Shown in pieces: positions 52,876 through 60,970 of a stretch of 64,000 nt of DNA. The stretch is from Paraburkholderia phytofirmans OLGA172. Lineage in GTDB: Bacteria; Pseudomonadota; Gammaproteobacteria; Burkholderiales; Burkholderiaceae. Made by a program: the position numbers and the translations under genes. How positions within the stretch are numbered: the stretch's first letter is position 1; each line of letters opens with the position of its first letter. Where the stretch lies: the NCBI RefSeq assembly GCF_001634365.1, contig NZ_CP014579.1:3410001-3474000 (forward strand). The letters run 5' to 3'. The notes under the pieces were generated by a model. The model saw nothing but the letters and a program-made list of their open reading frames with translations, searched no databases and was not told the origin of the DNA.

Positions 52876-52895
52876 TTGCGCATACTTATGCGTAA
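52876..52895. repeat. Near-perfect palindrome upstream of the recombinase operon
   Basis: TTGCGCATA and TATGCGTAA surround two bases; 8 of 9 arm positions pair. It lies 68 bp upstream of the first recombinase start and 34 bp before the next rightward gene. It may be the crossover site or end of the element, or an operator for the recombinase promoter. Confidence 0.45.
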
Positions 52896-52928
52896 ATCTC
52901 AAAGATCAGCGACCGGGAGGACTGAAAG

Positions 52929-53189
52929 GTGTTTAAACCCTATTCCAACGATGACGACGTGCTCAACATCCAGGGCGATGCACTCACCGTCAGCAACGGC
53001 ACCACGCGCGTGGTGCTGAACGGAACGCTGGAGCTGACTCGGGACCAGCGCGGCCTGAAGGCTGCGCTGGCGCTGAAGGAAGCGATCGATGCGGTGGTGG
53101 CTGCGCTGCAGGCGCAGGCCAGTCTGCCGGCACAGGTGAAGGACGAGCCCGATGCGAAACCGGGCATTGTGCAGAATCCGTTTCAATAG
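52929..53189 (+). CDS. Unknown 86-residue protein at the start of the core region
   Basis: The gene starts with GTG at 52929 after GGGAGGA. Residues 1-40 are beta-rich (VLNIQGDALTVSNGTTRVVL). About 45-68 form a helix (KAALALKEAIDAVVAALQAQ), and the tail contains many charged residues. No signal or membrane segment is present. The codon use appears GC-richer than that of the recombinase genes. I do not recognise a family, but the coding signal is good. Confidence 0.65.
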   Translation: MFKPYSNDDDVLNIQGDALTVSNGTTRVVLNGTLELTRDQRGLKAALALKEAIDAVVAALQAQASLPAQVKDEPDAKPGIVQNPFQ

Positions 53190-53263
53190 CGCGCTCACGG
53201 AGCATGACGTTAGGCTGTTGCTGGTGTAACGGCCGAGACCGCCCCCGCCGGCGTGGCGGGTCT

Positions 53264-53450
53264 GAGATCCAGCGCATTTGCCGTCAGTACGACGTGCTGT
53301 TGTGCGCGGACGAAGTGATTGGGGGTTTCGGGCGCACCGGCGAGTGGTTCGCGCATCGGCACTTCGGCTTCGAACCAGATATGATCTGTATTACTAAGGG
53401 TCTGACGTCGAATTACGTGCCGATGGGCGGTCTGATGATGTGCCGGCTGA
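53264..53450 (+). pseudogene. Internal fragment of a class III aminotransferase
   Basis: The frame reads EIQRICRQYDVLLCADEVIG, GFGRTGEWFAHRHFGFEPD and MICITKGLTSNYVPMGGLMM, with the PLP-binding Asp (DEV) and Lys (TKG) of class III pyridoxal-phosphate aminotransferases. Both the first ~250 residues and the last ~150 are missing. Such fragments are left after deletion next to mobile elements. Confidence 0.72.
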
Positions 53451-53607
53451 TCGGCGCCGGCGGATTCAGGACCCCGATATGTATCCGCCGTTACGTTTTG
53501 TCACCAGAGCACCGTCAACTGCTGTCCTCCGGCCAACGTTAAACCGGCAGCGCTGAAATATTTCAGCCGCTGCACAAAGAACAACCGGTTTAACCAGGAG
53601 TTACATC

Positions 53608-53979
53608 ATGAAGACGCTTTTCGCTGCTCTCGCTTCCGCTCTCGTCGTGTCGACCGCATTCGCACAAACCGCCGCGCCGGCGGCCGCGCAACCCGCACAA
53701 ACGCAGCCCGCCGGCCAAGCGAATCTGAAGGCGAGCACCGCCGCGCAAACCGGCGCCGCCGACAATGGCACGGCGACGACGAATGCGCCGACTAAAGCTG
53801 CTACGAAAGCGCATGTGAAAAAGGCTTCCGCCACACACACGGCGAAGACGCACAAAGCCACCAAGAAGACTCCGGTCGACACAAGCGCAAGCAAGACCAA
53901 GACGGACAGCACGAAAGAGGCCAGCACTGCCCCGGTAAAAACCGACGGCGCAAAAACCGACACGACGAAAGCGCAATAA
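53608..53979 (+). CDS. Exported Ala/Thr/Lys-rich low-complexity protein
   Basis: The 123-residue protein has a signal peptide (MKTLFAALASALVVSTAFA, cleaved before QTAAPAAA). The rest contains almost only Ala, Thr, Lys, Gln, Pro, Ser and Asp, like acid-shock or histone-H1-like proteins. ATG at 53608 has AGGAG upstream. A strong terminator lies behind. Periplasmic location and an unstructured nature are expected; its role is unknown. Confidence 0.75.
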   Translation: MKTLFAALASALVVSTAFAQTAAPAAAQPAQTQPAGQANLKASTAAQTGAADNGTATTNAPTKAATKAHVKKASATHTAKTHKATKKTPVDTSASKTKTDSTKEASTAPVKTDGAKTDTTKAQ

Positions 53980-54053
53980 CACGTGATCGGTTTTCGGCAC
54001 GCACCGGCCAGGCATGCGTAGTTAATCGAAGCCGAACTGTGCCGTTCAGGGAG

Positions 54054-54080
54054 GGCGAGTCTAGTGACTCGCCTTTTTTT
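54054..54080 (+). terminator. Rho-independent terminator
   Basis: Perfect 8-bp stem GGCGAGTC / GACTCGCC with a 4-base loop followed by seven T. Confidence 0.9.
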
Positions 54081-54174
54081 CGTCAGACACCCCAATTTTT
54101 GCACTGCGTTTACCCGTAGACGTCTAATCTCGAACTGTCTTGATCAACCATGGCGTCAACGAACGCCGCATCAA

Positions 54175-54540
54175 ATGGCTCTCACGCAATCAATCGACAG
54201 CTTCGAAATGCAGCCGCTCAGCGCGCCGCCGGCCCAACGCAACAATGTGATTCCCTTCCCCGCGGCTCGCGCCCGCTTGCAGGTGACCCTGCCCCACCCT
54301 CCGCACGATCTTCCTGGCGCCCAGCTGCGCACCCTGCTTCATTCTCCGCTCGGCGTGTATGTGATCAGCACAGAGGCCGTGCGCGAAGAAGTACGCGTGC
54401 AACTCGACATTGCGCTCGACGACCTCGATTTCACCTTGCATACGCTGATCTCGACACTCCCCGCAGCACTGATCGGACCATTGAAGCGCCGCCAAGCCGT
54501 CCGCGATCAAAAGCCCTGCTGGCCTTCGATCATTCAATGA
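54175..54540 (+). CDS. Unknown 121-residue protein
   Basis: The ATG at 54175 gives MALTQSIDSFEMQPL; upstream in-frame starts are less likely. The N-terminal third is Pro/Ala-rich (VIPFPAARARLQV). The middle contains VYVISTEAVREEVRVQLDIA and a helix (LHTLISTLPAAL). No family is known to me. The stop overlaps the start of a 39-codon gene (ATGA). Confidence 0.6.
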   Translation: MALTQSIDSFEMQPLSAPPAQRNNVIPFPAARARLQVTLPHPPHDLPGAQLRTLLHSPLGVYVISTEAVREEVRVQLDIALDDLDFTLHTLISTLPAALIGPLKRRQAVRDQKPCWPSIIQ

Positions 54541-54656
54541 CGGACGAAACACGCATGCCGATCACGCGCGCTTCGGCACAACTCGTCGAGCGCCTGAGCA
54601 CCGCGCGCGACCGGTTGCAAGACCTGCGCGCCGAGTTTGCCGGGGTGATGAGCTAA
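54537..54656 (+). CDS. Small 39-residue protein coupled to the gene before
   Basis: The frame from the overlapping ATG reads MTDETRMPITRASAQLVERL, then STARDRLQDLRAEFAGVMS. It is one amphipathic helix with a typical Leu/Arg pattern. The overlap supports coupled translation, but a chance frame cannot be ruled out. Confidence 0.45.
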   Translation: MTDETRMPITRASAQLVERLSTARDRLQDLRAEFAGVMS

Positions 54657-54681
54657 CGGGCTAAATCGAGCCGATCTTCGA

Positions 54682-55395
54682 TCAATCCCGCGCTGGGTTC
54701 AGCTCAGCTAGCGCGTTGAGCTTTTGCGCATCGGCGATTTCGATTTCCGCATAGCCCAGCTTCAACGCACCCTGCGTTTCGAACTGCTTGAGCACCTGAT
54801 TGATCGTCTGCCGCGACAAAGCCAGCATCATCGCCAGGTCCTCCTGCGGCACTTTGAGCACACGCCGCAGTGCGCCGGGTTCGCCGTAGCCGCCTGCCAT
54901 CAACAACAAGCGGCGCGCCACGCGCTGCGCAGCCGGAAGCAAGGCGGCTTCTTCAATGGCATCGAACGCGAGGCGCAGCTTTTGCGTCAACAACAAACCG
55001 AAGACATGCCAATACTCGGGCGCGCGTTCGAGCAGCGCGGCAAGCGCGGCGCGCGGCACATGAAACAGCTCGGCATCGCGTTCGGCATACGCGTCATGGG
55101 TTCGCGGGCGGTTATCGAACAACGCGATCTCACCGAACCAGTTGACCGGCTCGATGACCGCAAGCAACGCTTCCTTGCCGGCCGAACTCGCCGCGCCAAT
55201 TCGCACCAGACCGTCGAGCACGCAATAGAGGCCGTCGTCGGAATCGCCGCGCGTAAAGAGCCGTTCACCGGCCGTGAGGCGCTCGACACGCCCCGCCTGG
55301 ATCAACTGCGCCTGCATGGCAGCGGGCGCCGAGCGAAACCACGCACTGCGCTCAAGCAGCGTGGCAAGCTCATTCGATGAAAAACTCACAGTCAT
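54682..55395 (-). CDS. Crp/Fnr-family transcriptional regulator
   Basis: The 237-residue protein has an N-terminal cyclic-nucleotide-binding barrel (RLTAGERLFTRGDSDDGLYC, about 35-55; GEIALFDNRPRTHDAYA, about 90-105), a dimer helix and a C-terminal winged HTH (PQEDLAMMLALSRQTINQVL, about 184-203). The Arg/Ser pair of cAMP-binding CRP is only partly kept (GEIALFDNRPRTH), so the ligand is uncertain. No Cys cluster for an FeS centre is present, which argues against FNR. It stands alone, divergent from the Mpo1-like gene. Confidence 0.9.
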   Translation of the reverse strand: MTVSFSSNELATLLERSAWFRSAPAAMQAQLIQAGRVERLTAGERLFTRGDSDDGLYCVLDGLVRIGAASSAGKEALLAVIEPVNWFGEIALFDNRPRTHDAYAERDAELFHVPRAALAALLERAPEYWHVFGLLLTQKLRLAFDAIEEAALLPAAQRVARRLLLMAGGYGEPGALRRVLKVPQEDLAMMLALSRQTINQVLKQFETQGALKLGYAEIEIADAQKLNALAELNPARD

Positions 55396-55486
55396 AGGAC
55401 GGCATCCGTGCCCGATTGTCGGCTACCCGATGGTTTCAAATTCGGCTGCCCGCGATTATGCTGACTTTGATCGAGGAGCGGCACCC

Positions 55487-56038
55487 ATGAGAACGCTGAC
55501 GCAACAGCTTACGCAATACGCGGCCTACCATCGTGACCGGCGCAATATCGCCACGCATTTCATCGGCATTCCGATGATCGTGCTGGCGCTGGCGGTGTTG
55601 TTGAGCCGGCCGGTTTTCGGCTTCGGTGCGCTGCCGTTTTCGTTGCCGTTTGCCTTATCGCCCGCGTGGGTGCTGTTCGCCGCGGCGAGCGTCTATTACC
55701 TCGTGCTCGACGTGCCGCTCGGGGTAATGATGACCGTGGTATCGGTGTTGTGCGTCGCGTGCGGACAGTGGCTCGCTGCGCAAGCTACGCTCACCTGGCT
55801 CGCCTCGGGCATCGGACTATTCGTGGTCGGCTGGGTGTTTCAGTTCATTGGCCACGTCGCATATGAACATCGCAAGCCGGCATTTGTCGACGATGTGATC
55901 GGCCTGCTGATCGGGCCGCTCTTCGTCCTCGCTGAAGCATTGTTCGGTTTCGGCTGGCGGCCGGCGCTGCGCGAAGCGATCGAGGCGCAGGTCGGCGCGA
56001 CGCGCATCAATGCGGATCGCGCGGCGGCGCATCGCTGA
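55487..56038 (+). CDS. Mpo1-like (DUF962) membrane protein
   Basis: The 183-residue protein has the DUF962 start TLTQQLTQYAAYHRDRRNIA with conserved His residues (YAAYHRD, ATHFIGIP) and four hydrophobic helices (about 28-45, 62-80, 85-120, 140-160). The yeast relative Mpo1 is a dioxygenase that removes one carbon from 2-hydroxy fatty acids using Fe2+. HVAYEHRKPAF carries two more His residues for the metal. The bacterial role is inferred. ATG at 55487 follows GAGGAG. Confidence 0.85.
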   Translation: MRTLTQQLTQYAAYHRDRRNIATHFIGIPMIVLALAVLLSRPVFGFGALPFSLPFALSPAWVLFAAASVYYLVLDVPLGVMMTVVSVLCVACGQWLAAQATLTWLASGIGLFVVGWVFQFIGHVAYEHRKPAFVDDVIGLLIGPLFVLAEALFGFGWRPALREAIEAQVGATRINADRAAAHR

Positions 56039-56046
56039 AGCGAGGC

Positions 56047-56943
56047 TCAGCGCGTCGCAAAGCGAACGAGCCGCACGCTATGCAATGCCGTCAGCGCAAC
56101 CGCAATCCAGATCGGAATATACGTGACCAATTGTGCGGCACTGAGCGTCTCGCCGAGCAACGTGATCGAGACAAACACGAGCAACACCGGTTCGACATAC
56201 CCGAGGATGCCGAACAATGCGATCGGCAATAACCGGCTCGCCTTCAGATACGAAGCGAGCGCAATGGTGCTGAGCGCACCGAGCCCTGGCAACAGCAAGC
56301 ACCACATGTCGATACGGTTGCCGATCGTCGCAAGCGACCCGCCGATGACGACAAACACCGCCGCCGCGGGCAGCAGCAGCGCCATTTCCACCGTGAACAT
56401 AGCCAGCGAATCCTGGTTGATTTTGCGGCGCAGCACGAAATACGGTGGATAGCCGAGTGCGACGAGCAAGGTGGGCCATGAAAAGGCACCCGTCATCCAC
56501 AGTTCATGCGCGACGCCCAAAGCGGCGCAGATAACAGCGAGCCACTGCAGACCGTCGAGACTCTCGTGATAGTAGAAGCGCCCCACCAGTACCATCACGA
56601 GCGGCAGCAGAAAATAGCCGAGCGAGACTTCAAGCATGCGCCCATGCAGCGGCGCCCATAGAAACACCCACAGCTGCGCGCCCAGCAAACCTGCGCTGAC
56701 AACCATCGCCGCGCCGAGCTTCGGTTCCGTCACCATGCGGTAAAGAAGTTGCCGAAGAATAGGCAGGCGTTTGCGCAGCACGATCAGCAGAAGCGCCCCG
56801 GGGACGGTCCACACAACACGCCATGCGAAGATGTCGAGACCGCTCAGCGGCGCAAGCAGCTTGGCGTAAGCGGACAGTAAAGCAAACATCGCCGACGCGC
56901 CGAGTGACAACGCGATCCCGCGCTTTGGGTCATACTGGTTCAT
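56047..56943 (-). CDS. rarD: RarD-type EamA-family transporter
   Basis: The 298-residue protein has ten hydrophobic segments in two EamA repeats (about 10-140 and 150-290). It begins with the RarD-like KRGIALSLGASAMFALLSAY and includes GYFLLPLVMVLVGRFYYHES. Members export small metabolites or give chloramphenicol sensitivity, but the substrate is unknown. It converges on the Mpo1-like gene with 8 bp between the stops. It is a stand-alone gene. Confidence 0.88.
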   Translation of the reverse strand: MNQYDPKRGIALSLGASAMFALLSAYAKLLAPLSGLDIFAWRVVWTVPGALLLIVLRKRLPILRQLLYRMVTEPKLGAAMVVSAGLLGAQLWVFLWAPLHGRMLEVSLGYFLLPLVMVLVGRFYYHESLDGLQWLAVICAALGVAHELWMTGAFSWPTLLVALGYPPYFVLRRKINQDSLAMFTVEMALLLPAAAVFVVIGGSLATIGNRIDMWCLLLPGLGALSTIALASYLKASRLLPIALFGILGYVEPVLLVFVSITLLGETLSAAQLVTYIPIWIAVALTALHSVRLVRFATR

Positions 56944-57581
56944 CGCGCGGCTCGTGGCTCAATCCCTTTGGCATGCGGTGCGGGGGCGCGAGCAGATGCA
57001 GATACAGGTGTGTGCGGCGCAGCATACGGCTGCACGCCTCGAATTGTTGTCATTAGAAGTGAAGTCTCACAAGCTGGCAGTGCGGCTGGTAGTGCGTATC
57101 AGGCGCTGCGTTTTTATCTTCGATAAGCGATGCAAGCGGGCATTCTAGACGGGTTCCCCGCCAACATGCTCGCTCATTCCTTGCAATTGGCAGCAATTTT
57201 TCCCGTGCGCATCGCGCGCCGATGCACTAGAACATAACTTCACGTGCGCCAGGCAAATCCGCAACTGCAACGCCGGCCATTTCCCGTGCAGTTGCTCAAG
57301 CGCGAATCTTGCTGCGAAGTCTGGCGACACCGTTTGCAACGTCATCTGGGAGATCCTGGATATCCGTCGCAACCGTCAACCGTCAACCGTCATTTGCAAC
57401 CGTCATTTGCAACCGTCATTTGCAACCGTCTTCTGCAGCATCAATGAGCCGGGCTGGCAAAGGCAGTCCACGCGGACCGGGCCAGCCCTTCTTCCTCACG
57501 GCATGCATCAACTGCGTTTCGCCGCGCATGCCGCCGCCCGGCCAGCAATCCCGCTCATCGAATGTGACTACTGGAGCCAGC
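56944..57581. other. Intergenic region before egtD with a tandem repeat
   Basis: About 640 bp carry no convincing gene. The stretch 57370-57430 holds nested tandem repeats. In relatives egtB often stands ahead of egtD; no part of EgtB was recognised here. Confidence 0.5.
57370..57430. repeat. Nested tandem repeats of 7 and 13 bp
   Basis: CAACCGT occurs twice head to tail. CAACCGTCATTTG then occurs three times perfectly (57384-57396, 57397-57409, 57410-57422) and ends in a partial copy. The 13-bp unit contains the 7-bp unit, so slippage is likely. It lies about 150 bp upstream of egtD. Confidence 0.85.
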
Positions 57582-58565
57582 ATGACCCAGCCAGCCCTCT
57601 CGCACGACGCATCGCCCGATCTGCTTCGCGCTACCTTCGCCGCCGACGTACGCGCCGGACTCACGCACACGCCGCAGAAAGAGCTGCCGTCGAAGTATCT
57701 GTATGACGAAGTAGGCTCCGCGCTGTTCGAAGTGATCACCGTGCTGCCCGAATACGGCGTGACACGCGCCGAGGAGCGGCTGCTCACGAAGCACGCGGCG
57801 GATATCGTCGCGCACCTGCCGCACGACGTGACCGTCGCCGAACTGGGCAGCGGCAGCGGCCGCAAAACGCGGCGCATTCTGGAAGCGCTGTGTAAAAAGC
57901 GCCCCACTTCTTACTTCCCGATTGAAATTTCGCGCAGCGCGCTGCAGTTGTGCAGGCGCGAACTCGGCGACATCGAGCGCATCTCGATCGTCGGCTATGA
58001 ACGCGATTACCTGGCCGGACTGGCCGAGGTGAGCAAGAACCGCGCGGCGGACGAACGCTTACTCGTGCTGTTTCTTGGCAGTACGATCGGCAATTTCGGC
58101 CGACTCGCGGCGACGCGTTTTCTGCGCGATATCCGCAACATGCTGGCGCCCGGCGACGCGCTGCTGCTCGGCACGGATCTGATCAAGCCGACGCCGGTGC
58201 TCGTGGCCGCCTACGACGATGCGATCGGCGTGACCGCATCGTTCAATCTGAATCTGCTGGCGCGCGTCAATCGCGAACTCGACGGCGATTTTCCGCTCGA
58301 TGCGTTCGAGCACGTCGCGCGCTTCAATCCGGACGCGCGCAGCATCGAGATGCATCTGCGCGCGAAACGCAATGTCACCGTACACGTGGGCGCCGCGCAA
58401 TTGACGGTCTCGCTCAAAGCAGGCGAAACCATCTGGACCGAGAGCAGCCACAAATATCGCGCGGACGAGATGCCCGCGATCGCCGACGATGCCGGCTTCG
58501 TGTGCAGCCATCAGTGGGTCGAAGATGAATGGGGGTTCGCTGAGAGTTTGCTGGTGGCGCGCTAG
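57582..58565 (+). CDS. egtD: L-histidine N-alpha-methyltransferase EgtD
   Basis: The 327-residue enzyme trimethylates histidine to hercynine with S-adenosylmethionine, the first step of ergothioneine synthesis. Family features are PSKYLYDEVGSALFEVI (about 37-53), LPEYGVTRAEERLL, motif I ELGSGSGRKTR (about 88), LGSTIGNF (about 165), GDALLLGTDLIKP (about 190) and the C-terminal YRADEMPAIADDAGF. It begins at the ATG 57582; the longer upstream frame is filled by repeats. EgtB is absent from this neighbourhood, so the sulfoxide synthase must be elsewhere, or hercynine may be the end product. Confidence 0.93.
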   Translation: MTQPALSHDASPDLLRATFAADVRAGLTHTPQKELPSKYLYDEVGSALFEVITVLPEYGVTRAEERLLTKHAADIVAHLPHDVTVAELGSGSGRKTRRILEALCKKRPTSYFPIEISRSALQLCRRELGDIERISIVGYERDYLAGLAEVSKNRAADERLLVLFLGSTIGNFGRLAATRFLRDIRNMLAPGDALLLGTDLIKPTPVLVAAYDDAIGVTASFNLNLLARVNRELDGDFPLDAFEHVARFNPDARSIEMHLRAKRNVTVHVGAAQLTVSLKAGETIWTESSHKYRADEMPAIADDAGFVCSHQWVEDEWGFAESLLVAR

Positions 58566-58598
58566 GCGCTCAGTCGTGCCTCGGTGGCCTCGGTGGCC

Positions 58599-58892
58599 TC
58601 AGTGCTGCTCGAAGCGCTCGTAACGCTTTTCGGTCGCGCGCTCCTCGCCGGTCACTTCGGTCACGCGCGCCGCCGGCGGCCCGTGCCGCAGCCACGACAG
58701 CATCCGGTCGACCTGGTTGGCCGAGCCCTGCAACATGGCTTCGACGGAGCCGTCGTCGAGATTCGCCACCCATCCCTTGATACCGAGCGCGTGGGCCTGC
58801 CGCACAGTGGCGTGGCGAAAGCCCACGCCCTGTACGGTCCCGCGCACCCGCACGTAATACGTTTCGATCCGCTGATCCAGATCCGGGGCCAT
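58599..58892 (-). CDS. acyP: Acylphosphatase
   Basis: The 97-residue protein has the family signature RVRGTVQGVGFRHATV (residues 15-30) with the catalytic Arg (GFRH), and GWVANLDDGSVE with the catalytic Asn (about 43). It hydrolyses carboxyl-phosphate bonds in acyl phosphates. The start at 58892 gives MAPDLDQRIETYYV, typical for the family. It converges on egtD with 33 bp between the stops. A decayed second copy lies at 29625. Confidence 0.94.
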   Translation of the reverse strand: MAPDLDQRIETYYVRVRGTVQGVGFRHATVRQAHALGIKGWVANLDDGSVEAMLQGSANQVDRMLSWLRHGPPAARVTEVTGEERATEKRYERFEQH

Positions 58893-59068
58893 GCCGTCCT
58901 CTCCTGTGTCCCATGCAACGCAAATCTTTCAAGCCGGCATTCTAGTCGCGTCGCGACGAGAATGCTCGGCGATGTCTCAGTTCGCCTGCGCGTCCAGGCC
59001 GCCCGGCGCGACACGCGGCCCGCGCGACACGTACAATCCGTCGACTGTCACGCAGGGAATGAAAGAGA

Positions 59069-60079
59069 ATGACCGAACAGAATCGCGATCTCGTGCTCGT
59101 GACCGGCGCATCCGGCTTCGTGGGCTCGTCGGTGGCGCGCATCGCGCAGCAGAAGGGTTTCAAGGTGCGCGTGCTGGTGCGCGCTACCAGTCCACGCAAA
59201 AACGTCGAGGCGCTGGATGCGGAAATCGTCGTCGGCGATATGCGCGACGAAGCGTCGATGCGCAACGCGCTGCGCGGCGTGCGCTATCTGCTGCACGTCG
59301 CGGCAGACTATCGCCTGTGGGCGCCAGACCCGAGCGAAATCGAGCGCTCGAATCTCGAAGGCACCGAGGCGACCATGCGCGCGGCGTTGAAGGAAGGGGT
59401 CGAGCGCATCGTCTACACGAGCAGCGTGGCCACGCTGAAAGTCACCAGTTCCGGTCAGTCCGCGGACGAGACCTCGCCGCTCAAAGCCGACCAGGCGATC
59501 GGCGTGTACAAGCGCAGCAAGGTGCTGGCCGAACGCGCGGTGGAGCGCATGATCGCCGAGGACGGCCTGCCGGCCGTAATCGTCAACCCGTCCACGCCGA
59601 TCGGTCCGCGCGACGTCAAGCCGACGCCGACCGGTCGCATCATCGTCGAGGCGGCGCTCGGCAAGATTCCCGCGTTCGTCGATACGGGGCTGAACCTCGT
59701 GCATGTGGATGACGTGGCCGCCGGCCATTTTCTCGCCCTCGAACGTGGCAAGATCGGCGAACGCTACATTCTCGGCGGCGAAAATCTGCCGCTGCAACAA
59801 ATGCTGGCGGATATCGCGGCGCTGACCGGCCGCAAAGCGCCGACGCTGAGTTTGCCGCGCTGGCCGCTTTATCCGCTCGCCGCGGGCGCCGAAGCAGTCG
59901 CCAAGATCACGAAGCGCGAACCGTTCCTCACCGTCGACGGTTTGAAAATGTCGAAGAACAAAATGTACTTCACGTCGGCGAAAGCGGAACGCGAGCTCGG
60001 CTATCGCGCGCGACCTTATCGCGAAGGCTTGAGCGATGCGATCGAATGGTTCAGGCAAGCCGGGTATTTAAAGCCCTGA
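59069..60079 (+). CDS. hpnA: Hopanoid-associated sugar epimerase HpnA
   Basis: The 336-residue protein is an extended SDR. NAD(P)-binding GASGFVGSSVARIA (residues 13-26), active-site YKRSKVLAER (Tyr-x3-Lys, about 150), NPSTPIGPRDVKPTPTGRII and FVDTGLNLVHVDDVAAGHFL are typical for HpnA. The family is tied to hopanoid side-chain or sugar modification. It starts at the ATG 59069 with GAAAGAGA upstream. The next hopanoid genes are hpnB, ispH and hpnH, so it belongs to that block. Confidence 0.92.
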   Translation: MTEQNRDLVLVTGASGFVGSSVARIAQQKGFKVRVLVRATSPRKNVEALDAEIVVGDMRDEASMRNALRGVRYLLHVAADYRLWAPDPSEIERSNLEGTEATMRAALKEGVERIVYTSSVATLKVTSSGQSADETSPLKADQAIGVYKRSKVLAERAVERMIAEDGLPAVIVNPSTPIGPRDVKPTPTGRIIVEAALGKIPAFVDTGLNLVHVDDVAAGHFLALERGKIGERYILGGENLPLQQMLADIAALTGRKAPTLSLPRWPLYPLAAGAEAVAKITKREPFLTVDGLKMSKNKMYFTSAKAERELGYRARPYREGLSDAIEWFRQAGYLKP

Positions 60080-60265
60080 TCAAGTCCTAACCCGGACACG
60101 ATACTCCGCGCCGGGCCGCGCAAGCCGCATCACCCAGGTCGTGCAGGCCACGCCGGACGCTCCGGCGTGGCCTGCACGCACTTTGTTACAACGTCACTGT
60201 GTTTGCGACAGGTAAAAGCCTACGCGCAGCAGTTAAAATCGTGGGTCTTACCAGAGAAACCTCGC

Positions 60266-60835
60266 ATGAATCTTCATGAACAGCTCGGCGCGCTGGAAAT
60301 GGGCGTCGATCAGCTCATCCAGGCTGTCGTGGCCCCACAGGCCGAAAACATCCCCCAGACACCCGCAGAGGCCGCAGCGCAGGCAGCGCCGGTGGCCAAT
60401 CACGTCTCATCCGAATCGCAAGCGCAAGACGTTGCGCCTGAAGCAGCGGCGGTCGCGGTAGAGGCAGCGGAGCCGGCACCGGCGCCTGGCGAAGAACCGG
60501 CCGCCCAGTTGCAGCCGACGCTCGAAATCAACCGCCCCGCGCAGAACGAGATCACGATGACCATCGGCGGTCAGACGGTCGCGCTGGGTGCTGAGCAGAT
60601 CGGGCAATTGATCGAGGAATTGTCGAACGCACGTGCCTCGATGAAGCCGGAACCGCCGCCCGGCATCCCGCCGGGCTGGCGCTTCGTCTCGACGAAAAAC
60701 CCCGTCATGGCCGTGCAGAAACAGTCGAATGGCGACCGTCTGCTGGTGATGCGCCACACCGGCCACGGCTGGGTGCCGTTCACGTTCTCGCCCGACATGG
60801 TGATCCAGATGTACATGATGCTCACCAAGGGCTGA
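60266..60835 (+). CDS. Unknown Ala/Pro-rich protein with a conserved C-terminal domain
   Basis: From the ATG at 60266 the protein has 189 residues. Residues 25-90 are Ala/Glu/Pro-rich and disordered. The C-terminal part contains ITMTIGGQTVALGAEQIGQL (about 92-111), PPGIPPGWRFVSTKNPVMAV and VMRHTGHGWVPFTFSPD. This domain appears only in Burkholderiales as far as I know, without function. It stands between hpnA and hpnB, and a terminator follows. Confidence 0.7.
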   Translation: MNLHEQLGALEMGVDQLIQAVVAPQAENIPQTPAEAAAQAAPVANHVSSESQAQDVAPEAAAVAVEAAEPAPAPGEEPAAQLQPTLEINRPAQNEITMTIGGQTVALGAEQIGQLIEELSNARASMKPEPPPGIPPGWRFVSTKNPVMAVQKQSNGDRLLVMRHTGHGWVPFTFSPDMVIQMYMMLTKG

Positions 60836-60852
60836 TATAAAGGTCGATTTAA

Positions 60853-60938
60853 AAAAGCGGCGCCTGAATGAACTGAACCCCAAAAAGCGTGGACGGGTGT
60901 CCAAATTTTTGGGGTTCAGTTTAGAGTGCGCCGCTTTT
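60853..60938. terminator. Bidirectional terminator whose loop contains an inverted-repeat insertion
   Basis: AAAAGCGGCGC (60853-60863) pairs with GCGCCGCTTTT (60928-60938), giving an 11-bp stem with A/T tails on both sides, typical for a terminator shared by convergent genes. The loop has 64 bases and carries the IS-like palindrome described in the next entry. Confidence 0.75.
60871..60922. repeat. Pair of IS-like inverted ends with almost nothing between
   Basis: AACTGAACCCCAAAAA (60871-60886) has a perfect inverted copy at 60907-60922. The inner bases are related as well (GCGTGGAC against TTTGGACAC read inward). Sequences of the type TGAACTGACCCC-AAA-x-x-GGAC are the ends of some IS3-group elements. 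The remains of an element lost by internal deletion, or a tiny MITE, are likely explanations. Confidence 0.6.
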
Positions 60939-60970
60939 CTTTTCGTCTGATAAATCTCTGAATGCGCGTC

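Noticed and set aside
57145..57372. Minus-strand frame of 75 codons upstream of egtD
   Set aside because: It ends near the repeats and shows no family, start signal or conservation argument.
57370..57430. The repeats before egtD as a CRISPR array
   Set aside because: Units are 7 and 13 bp, head to tail without spacers, and no cas gene is present.
59048..60058. Minus-strand frame of 336 codons opposite hpnA
   Set aside because: Shadow of the hpnA codon pattern; His/Arg/Asp-rich as usual for antisense of GC-rich genes.
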